Of a stretch of 9,480 nucleotides of DNA, positions 4,878 to 9,480 are shown piece by piece. The notes beneath the pieces are model-generated. The model searched no databases. It was not told the DNA's origin and saw only the letters and a program-made list of their open reading frames with translations. Source of the DNA: CAZMGD01 sp964565705 (GTDB taxonomy: Bacteria; Actinomycetota; Acidimicrobiia; Acidimicrobiales; Ilumatobacteraceae); contig CAZMGD010000136.1 in the NCBI GenBank assembly GCA_964565705.1, positions 1-9,480 on the forward strand. Direction: 5' to 3'. Made by a program: the position numbers and the translations under genes. The first letter of the stretch is position 1, and the number at the start of each line of letters is the position of its first letter.

Positions 4878-7397
4878 GTGACGGGCGCAGAGGCGCGGCG
4901 CACTGCGGCACCACGCCATGCGGGCTGGCGCCGCTGGGGCACCTATCTCGCCGAGCGGGCGTGGGGCACCGTCCGGGAGGACTACAGCGCGGACGGCGAC
5001 GCATGGGCCTACTTCCCGCACGACCACGCTCGATCGCGCGCCTACCGCTGGAGCGAGGACGGGCTGGCCGGATGGAGCGACGACCACCAGCTGCTCTGCC
5101 TCGCGCTCGCGCTGTGGAACGGGAACGACCCGATCCTCAAGGAGCGGCTGTTCGGCCTGACGTCACGCGAGGGCAACCACGGCGAGGACGTCAAGGAGCG
5201 GTGGTGGTTCCTCGACAACACGCCGAGCCACGCCTACGCCCGCTGGCGCTACCACTACCCACAGTCGGCGTTCCCCTACGAGCAGCTGGTCCGCGCGAAC
5301 GCGGCACGTACGAGGTTCGATCCCGAGTACGAGATCGGCGACACCGGCGTCTTCGACCACGGCCACTGGAACGTCGAGGTCGAGTACGCGAAGGCGACCC
5401 TCGACGCGGTGGCGATGACGATCGCCGTCCGCAACGACGGGCCCGATCGGGCGACGGTGCACGTGCTGCCGACCGTGTGGTTCCGCAACACGTGGTCGTG
5501 GGCACTCGGCGACGAGCGCCCGAGCCTCCAGGCATCCGACCGCGGGGTCACGGCGACGCATCACGAGCTCGGGGTCTTCGAGGTCGAGTCCATCCCCGCG
5601 GTGCCCGTGCTCGTCTGCGACAACGTCACCAACACCGCTCGCTTGTACGGCGATGCGTCGCCCGCGTACCCGAAGGACGGCATCAACGACTTCGTCGTCA
5701 CGGGCGCGGCGACCGTGAACCCGTCGGGCACTGGCACCAAGGCAGCGTTCCACCACGTCGTCACCCTCGACCCAGGGGCATCCTCGACGATCACCGTCGT
5801 GCTGCGGCCCGAGGCCGAAGCCGTCGACGATCCACCCGGCGTGCTCCAGCTCCGCCGGGCCGAAGCCGACGAGTTCTACGCCGCCCACACGCCCGCCGCG
5901 GCCACGCCGGTCGAGACGGCCGTGCTGCGCCAGGCGTTCGCCGGCCTGCTCTGGTGCAAGCAGCTGTACCACTTCGACGTCGGCACCTGGCTGGACGGCG
6001 ACCCGGTCTGGCCGGCGCCCACCTCACGGCTGACCGGGCGCAACGCCGCGTGGCGCACGCTCGGGGCCGACGACGTCATCCTGATGCCCGACACGTGGGA
6101 GTACCCGTGGTTCGCGGCGTGGGATCTCGCGTTCCACGCCGTCGCACTCGCGCCGATCGATCCGGGGTACGCCAAGGCGCAACTGCTCTTGATGTGCCGC
6201 GAGTGGTACCTGCACCCCAACGGTCAGCTGCCCGCCTACGAGTGGAACTTCGGCGACGCCAACCCGCCGGTGCACGCCTGGGCGGCGCTGCGCGTGTTCC
6301 AGATCGACGGGTCGCGCGACCACCGGTTCCTCGCCCGGGTGTTCCACAAGCTGCTCATCAACTTCACGTGGTGGGTGAACCGGAAAGACGCACAGGGCAA
6401 CAACGTGTTCGAGGGCGGGTTCCTCGGCCTGGACAACATCGGGCCCTTCGACCGGTCGGCGCCGGTGCCGGGCGGCGGCACGCTGGAGCAGAGCGACGGC
6501 ACGGCGTGGATGGCGAAGTACTGCCTGGACATGCTCGCGATCGCGCTGGCGCTCGCCGAGCACGACTCGGTGTACGAGGACGTCGCCACCAAGTTCTTCG
6601 AGCACTTCACGTACATCGCCGTCGCCGCCGAGCACCTCTGGCAGGACGAGGACGCGTTCTACGAGGACACGCTGCACTTCCCCGACGGTTCGGACCTGCC
6701 GCTGCGCGTACGGTCGATGGTGGGGCTGATCCCGCTCACGGCGGTGGCCCTGCTCGACGAGGACCTTCGTGGGCGGCTGGAGAACTTCGCGTTCCACATG
6801 CGGTGGTTCGAGGAGCACGAGCCCGAGTACTCGCGCACCGTGTCCCACGCGATGGTGCCGGGTCGCAAGGAGCGGCGGTTGCTCTCGATCGTCGGCCCGG
6901 ATCGGCTGGTGCGGATCCTCGAGTCGGTGTTCGACGAGGACGAGTTCCTCTCCCCACACGGGTTGCGCAGCCTCTCGCGGCGTCACCGCGACCAACCGTT
7001 CGTGCTCGCGCTCGGCGGTGTCGAGCACCGGGTGGATTACGAACCGGGCGAGTCGCAGTCAGGGCTGTTCGGGGGGAACTCGAACTGGCGCGGGCCGGTG
7101 TGGATGCCGCTGAACGTGCTCGTGATCGAAGCCCTCGGGCAGTACCAGCGCTACCTCGGCGACACGTTCACGGTCGAGCTGCCGACCGGGTCGGGCAACC
7201 GCGTCGGCCTCCAGGCGGCCTCGCACGAGATCGCCCGCAGGCTGATCGGCTTGTTCGAACCCGACGAGCAGGGCGGCGTGCTGTTCCACGAGTACTTCCA
7301 CGGCGACACCGGCCAGGGCCTCGGCGCCGACCACCAGACCGGCTGGACCGCCCTCGTCGCCACCTTGATCCTCAGGCTCCACGCCGCACTCGGCTGA
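4878..7397 (+). CDS. Large GH63 / MGH1-type glycoside hydrolase (putative alpha-glucosidase)
   Basis: An 839-aa protein without a signal peptide, so likely cytoplasmic. Residues about 17-320 form the N-terminal beta-sandwich typical of this long bacterial subgroup ('RRWGTYLAERAWGTVREDYS', 'NHGEDVKERWWFLDNTPSHA', 'DTGVFDHGHWNVEVEYAKA'). Residues about 340-839 form the (alpha/alpha)6 barrel. By analogy with GH63 and trehalase-like enzymes, the general acid is Asp416 in 'WFAAWDLAFH' and the general base is Glu805 in 'LFHEYFHGDTGQG', so both catalytic carboxylates appear present. GH63 enzymes are inverting and include glucosidase I, YgjK and the much shorter (about 450 aa) mannosyl/glucosylglycerate hydrolases. 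The substrate of the long form is unknown to me; a glucose-containing oligosaccharide or compatible solute is plausible. Start is GTG 4878; homologs begin close to 'RRWGTYL', and no stronger start or Shine-Dalgarno sequence is seen. It follows ppgK by 10 bp. Confidence 0.88.
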   Translation: MTGAEARRTAAPRHAGWRRWGTYLAERAWGTVREDYSADGDAWAYFPHDHARSRAYRWSEDGLAGWSDDHQLLCLALALWNGNDPILKERLFGLTSREGNHGEDVKERWWFLDNTPSHAYARWRYHYPQSAFPYEQLVRANAARTRFDPEYEIGDTGVFDHGHWNVEVEYAKATLDAVAMTIAVRNDGPDRATVHVLPTVWFRNTWSWALGDERPSLQASDRGVTATHHELGVFEVESIPAVPVLVCDNVTNTARLYGDASPAYPKDGINDFVVTGAATVNPSGTGTKAAFHHVVTLDPGASSTITVVLRPEAEAVDDPPGVLQLRRAEADEFYAAHTPAAATPVETAVLRQAFAGLLWCKQLYHFDVGTWLDGDPVWPAPTSRLTGRNAAWRTLGADDVILMPDTWEYPWFAAWDLAFHAVALAPIDPGYAKAQLLLMCREWYLHPNGQLPAYEWNFGDANPPVHAWAALRVFQIDGSRDHRFLARVFHKLLINFTWWVNRKDAQGNNVFEGGFLGLDNIGPFDRSAPVPGGGTLEQSDGTAWMAKYCLDMLAIALALAEHDSVYEDVATKFFEHFTYIAVAAEHLWQDEDAFYEDTLHFPDGSDLPLRVRSMVGLIPLTAVALLDEDLRGRLENFAFHMRWFEEHEPEYSRTVSHAMVPGRKERRLLSIVGPDRLVRILESVFDEDEFLSPHGLRSLSRRHRDQPFVLALGGVEHRVDYEPGESQSGLFGGNSNWRGPVWMPLNVLVIEALGQYQRYLGDTFTVELPTGSGNRVGLQAASHEIARRLIGLFEPDEQGGVLFHEYFHGDTGQGLGADHQTGWTALVATLILRLHAALG

Positions 7398-7404
7398 CCG
7401 CGGC

Positions 7405-7456
7405 GCTCGACGCCTTCGTTTCAGGCGACCTTCAACCGCGCCCGAACGCGTCGAGC
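7405..7456. repeat. 9-bp perfect inverted repeat between the GH63 gene and a gene remnant
   Basis: GCTCGACGC (7405-7413) and GCGTCGAGC (7448-7456) are exact reverse complements separated by 34 bp. The first arm starts 7 bp after the GH63 stop and the second ends directly before the recognisable part of the secreted-protein remnant. It could be a long-loop terminator for ppgK-GH63 or the scar of a rearrangement. There is no T-run and no flanking target duplication that I can see. Confidence 0.3.
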
Positions 7457-7457
7457 C

Positions 7458-7745
7458 AGCGTCAACGTCATCGTCGACGTCGCCGGCTACTTCGACGACG
7501 TGAACTTCGACGACCGCTACTACCCCCGCGCCGACGCGGACGCCGCCATCGCGGCGGCGATCACCTCCGCCAACCAATGCATCTTCGTGCTCGCCTCCGG
7601 CGGCGCGCTGGCAAGCTCCGACGCCGGCAAGATCGTGACCGGCTACATCACCGGCTCGGTCGGCTTCGTCGAGGTCTGCAACCCGACCGCGCAGGCCAAG
7701 GCCCTGCCCCCCGGCTGGCGGCTGATCACCGCCGTGGAACCGTGA
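7458..7745 (+). pseudogene. C-terminal remnant of a secreted 'VDVVGYF'-type protein
   Basis: The frame reads SVNVIVDVAGYFDDVNFDDR at its start, continues 'YYPRADADAAIAAAITSANQ' and ends 'GWRLITAVEP' before TGA 7743-7745 (95 codons). 'VNVIVDVxGYF' followed by 'DDRYY' is a pattern I recognise near the C-terminus of large extracellular proteins in Acidimicrobiia, whose beta-rich upstream domains run for hundreds of residues. Here nothing family-like precedes it: the upstream codons read as arginine-rich noise back to the GH63 stop, which is in the same frame by chance or by fusion. There is no signal peptide. GTG 7500 could start an 81-aa product but would cut through the motif. The stop codon abuts the sdhB stop (7746-7748), leaving no intergenic DNA. 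Best read as a 5'-truncated relic; one Cys pair (NQCIF and EVCNP) is retained. Confidence 0.55.
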
Positions 7746-8519
7746 TCAGGTGCGGCTGAGCTTCTTGCGGTTCTTGAACTTCGACTTCAGGTAGTCGGCG
7801 TTCATCATGGCGATGAAGTCGATCGAGATCGACTTCGGGCAGGCCGCCTCGCACTCGCCGTGGTTGGTGCACGAGCCGAAGTACTCCTCCATCGTCTCGA
7901 CCATCGCCTCGACCCGCTTGAAGCGCTCGGCCTGACCCTGCGGCAGCAGGTTGAGGTGGCTGATCTTGGCGGACGTGAACAGGCTGGCCGCGCCGTTCGG
8001 GCACGCCGCGACGCAGGCGCCGCAGCCGATGCACTCGGCGGCGTCCATCGATGCGTCGGCAACGGGCTTCGGGATCGGGATCAGGTTGGCGTCGGGTGCA
8101 CCGCCGGTCGGCGCGGTGATGAATCCACCGGCCTCGATGATCCGGTCGAACGCGCCGCGGTCGACGGCGAGATCCTTGATGATCGGGAACGCGCTGGCAC
8201 GGAACGGCTCGACCGTGATCGTGTCACCGCTCTTGAACTTGCGCATGTGCAGCTGGCACGTCGCCGTACCCTTCTGCGGGCCGTGGGCCTGGCCGTTGAT
8301 CATCAGCGAGCACATGCCGCAGATGCCCTCGCGGCAGTCGCTGTCGAAGACGATCGCTTCCTTGCCGTCGTTGATCAGCCGCTCGTTGAGCACGTCGAGC
8401 AGCTCGAGGAACGACGCCTCGTCGCTGATCGAGTCGATCGTGAACGTCTCGAAGTGGCCCGAATCGCTCGCGCCGCTCTGCCGCCAGATCGTCAGCGTGA
8501 TGTTGCTCAGGTGGCTCAC
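7746..8519 (-). CDS. sdhB: Succinate dehydrogenase / fumarate reductase iron-sulfur subunit
   Basis: A 257-aa subunit carrying electrons from the flavoprotein to the quinone site on the cytoplasmic face of complex II. The N-terminal ferredoxin domain binds [2Fe-2S] through C62, C67, C70 (DCREGICGMC) and C88 (TATCQLH). The C-terminal domain has C163, C166, C169, C173 (CIGCGACVAACPNG) and C217, C223, C227 (CTNHGECEAACPKS). By comparison with E. coli SdhB, C163/C166/C169/C227 bind [4Fe-4S] and C173/C217/C223 bind [3Fe-4S]. All eleven ligands are present. The sequence resembles the Bacteroidota and mycobacterial Sdh1 (Rv0247c) type rather than the E. coli type, so direction (succinate oxidation or fumarate reduction) cannot be decided here. 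The start is GTG 8519, giving 'SHLSNITLTIWRQ'; no good Shine-Dalgarno sequence precedes it. It is downstream of sdhA in the same operon across a repeat-rich 82-nt spacer. Confidence 0.95.
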   Translation of the reverse strand: MSHLSNITLTIWRQSGASDSGHFETFTIDSISDEASFLELLDVLNERLINDGKEAIVFDSDCREGICGMCSLMINGQAHGPQKGTATCQLHMRKFKSGDTITVEPFRASAFPIIKDLAVDRGAFDRIIEAGGFITAPTGGAPDANLIPIPKPVADASMDAAECIGCGACVAACPNGAASLFTSAKISHLNLLPQGQAERFKRVEAMVETMEEYFGSCTNHGECEAACPKSISIDFIAMMNADYLKSKFKNRKKLSRT

Positions 8520-8601
8520 TGGTGCTCGCTTCGCTTCGCGCCGGTGAGCCGCTCGCTGCGCTCGCCGGCTGACGTGATGATGATTCGTTCGCTTCGCTCT
8601 C
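8520..8601 (-). repeat. sdhA-sdhB spacer filled with GAGCG-type short repeats and a hairpin
   Basis: Three related short units lie here on the plus strand: GCTCGCTTCGCTTCGCG (8524-8540), GCTCGCTGCGCTCGC (8551-8565) and CGTTCGCTTCGCTCT (8586-8600). They are variants of the GAGCGNAGCGAGC-type element seen scattered between genes in many high-GC genomes. In addition CCGGTGAGC (8541-8549) and GCTCGCCGG (8560-8568) form a 9-bp inverted repeat around a 10-nt loop; on the transcribed strand it has one C-A mismatch. In the sdh mRNA this would be a hairpin just before sdhB, possibly affecting processing or relative subunit expression. No internal promoter is evident. Confidence 0.55.
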
Positions 8602-9480
8602 TCACTTGTAGCTCCGCGTGGCGAGATGGACGGCTTCGAACTCGAGCTCTTCCTGGTTGCGGATCGCAGCCATCGGGTCGCCGGTCCACTCCCACGCGGC
8701 GACGTGGGCGAAGTTCTCGTCGTCGCGCAGGGCCTCGCCCTCGTGGGTCTGGTACTCGGCGCGGAAGTGGCCGCCGCAGCTCTCGCGGCGCTCCAGCGCG
8801 TCGCGGCACATCAGCATGCCGAGCTGGAAGAAGTCGTCGACCCTGCCGGCCTTCTCCAGCGTCTGGTTCATGTTGGTGTCGTCGCCGGTGACCCGGAGGT
8901 CCTGCTGGAACTCGGCGTACAGCGCTGGCAGCTCGTGCAGCGCCTTGTTCAGGCCCTCCTCCGTGCGCTCCATGCCGCAGTACTCCCAGATGATCTTGCC
9001 GAGCTCACGGTGGAAGTGATCGGGGGAGCGGGTGCCGTTGATGTTCAGGTAGCCGCTGAAGCGGGCCTTGGCGGTGGCGATCGACTCGGCGAACGCCGGG
9101 TGGTCGGTGCCAGGGATCGGCTTGTTCAGCTGCGGCGCGAGGTAGCCCGAGATCGTCGACGGCAACACGAAGTACCCGTCGGCGGGGCCCTGCATCAGCG
9201 CCGACGCGCCGAGGCGGTTGGCGCCGTGGTCGCTGAAGTTCGCCTCGCCCGCGCAGTACAACCCGGGGATCGTGGTCATCAGCTCGTAGTCGACCCAGAG
9301 CCCACCCATCGTGTAGTGGCTGGCGGGGTAGATGCGCATCGGCACGTCGTAGGGGTTCTCGCCGGCGATGCGCTCGTACATCTCGAACAGGTTGCCGTAG
9401 CGCTCCTGCACGACGTCGCGGCCCAGGCGGCCGATCGCCTCGGCGAAGTCGAGGTACACGCCGTTCTTCAACGGCCCGAC
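8602..9480 (-). CDS. sdhA: Succinate dehydrogenase / fumarate reductase flavoprotein subunit (C-terminal part, runs off right edge)
   Basis: The visible 292 residues are the C-terminal part of an FAD-dependent subunit that oxidises succinate (or reduces fumarate). 'MRIYPASHYTMGGLWVDYE' holds the substrate-binding His of the capping-domain boundary. 'GLYCAGEANFSDHGANRLGA' and 'SALMQG' form the conserved FAD-binding segment. 'ERRESCGGHFRAEYQTHEGE' is the C-terminal Arg/His-containing motif, in the form typical of Bacteroidota and mycobacterial Sdh1-type enzymes. The frame stays open through base 9480, so the apparent methionine near 9471 (a TTG codon, Leu) is internal and not a start. The N-terminal dinucleotide-binding fold, the flavinylation His and the membrane anchor gene would lie to the right. 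Stop TGA is at 8604-8602, and sdhB follows after 82 nt. Confidence 0.94.
   Translation of the reverse strand, partial: VGPLKNGVYLDFAEAIGRLGRDVVQERYGNLFEMYERIAGENPYDVPMRIYPASHYTMGGLWVDYELMTTIPGLYCAGEANFSDHGANRLGASALMQGPADGYFVLPSTISGYLAPQLNKPIPGTDHPAFAESIATAKARFSGYLNINGTRSPDHFHRELGKIIWEYCGMERTEEGLNKALHELPALYAEFQQDLRVTGDDTNMNQTLEKAGRVDDFFQLGMLMCRDALERRESCGGHFRAEYQTHEGEALRDDENFAHVAAWEWTGDPMAAIRNQEELEFEAVHLATRSYK

Noticed and set aside
4076..4942. N-terminal extension of corA by 289 codons
   Set aside because: It runs antisense through ppgK and into the GH63 start, has no CorA-like content, and the GTG at 4075 gives a normal-length protein with a promoter at good spacing.
4961..7759. 932-codon plus-strand frame overlapping GH63
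   Set aside because: It is extremely Arg-rich with no domain; it is the +2 shadow of the real GH63 frame, which has both catalytic motifs.
8516..8809. 97-codon minus-strand frame across the sdhA end and the spacer
   Set aside because: Arg/Pro-rich shadow of sdhA; it only stays open because of the GC-rich repeats.

Overview
The window is very GC-rich with strongly G/C-biased third codon positions. Its gene families fit a high-GC actinobacterium, most likely the Acidimicrobiia (Ilumatobacter-like). This rests on an Rv0958-type magnesium-chelatase-like ATPase, a polyphosphate glucokinase of actinobacterial type, an mycobacterial Sdh1/Bacteroidota-like succinate dehydrogenase, a 'VNVIVDVAGYF' protein remnant of a kind I associate with Acidimicrobiia secreted proteins, and several promoters that look leaderless. 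The taxon is an inference from gene families, not from a marker gene.

Layout. 1-481 (-): N-terminal part of a MoxR/Mg-chelatase-like AAA+ ATPase, running off the left edge. 482-546: short divergent promoter region with a 10-bp palindrome. 547-2637 (+): family 2 glycoside hydrolase (beta-mannosidase-like) whose usual acid/base Glu is Ser. 2709-3052 (+): small exported protein gene that appears to carry a one-base frameshift (signal peptide in one frame, Asp/Arg/His-rich tail in another). 3104-4075 (-): CorA-type Mg2+ transporter. 4133-4867 and 4878-7397 (+): tight pair of polyphosphate glucokinase (ppgK) and a large GH63/MGH1-type glucosidase. 7458-7745 (+): C-terminal remnant of a secreted protein. 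7746-8519 and 8602-9480 (-): succinate dehydrogenase/fumarate reductase iron-sulfur subunit and the C-terminal part of the flavoprotein subunit, separated by an 82-nt spacer full of GC-rich repeats.

How the genes fit together. The clearest functional unit is ppgK-GH63. A GH63 enzyme releases glucose from an alpha-glucoside, and PpgK would phosphorylate it with polyphosphate or NTP, giving a two-step intracellular glucose salvage path. corA is divergent from this pair across 57 bp, so Mg2+ uptake and polyphosphate-dependent glucose phosphorylation may share regulatory DNA. The GH2 protein is a second carbohydrate-related gene but looks catalytically altered. The sdh genes belong to a separate respiratory operon that begins beyond the right edge. 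I see no tRNA, rRNA, CRISPR array, intact insertion sequence or phage gene. I do not see a clearly novel multi-gene system; the best leads are the GH2 active-site change, the ppgK-GH63 pairing, the frameshifted small exported protein and the sdhA-sdhB repeat spacer.
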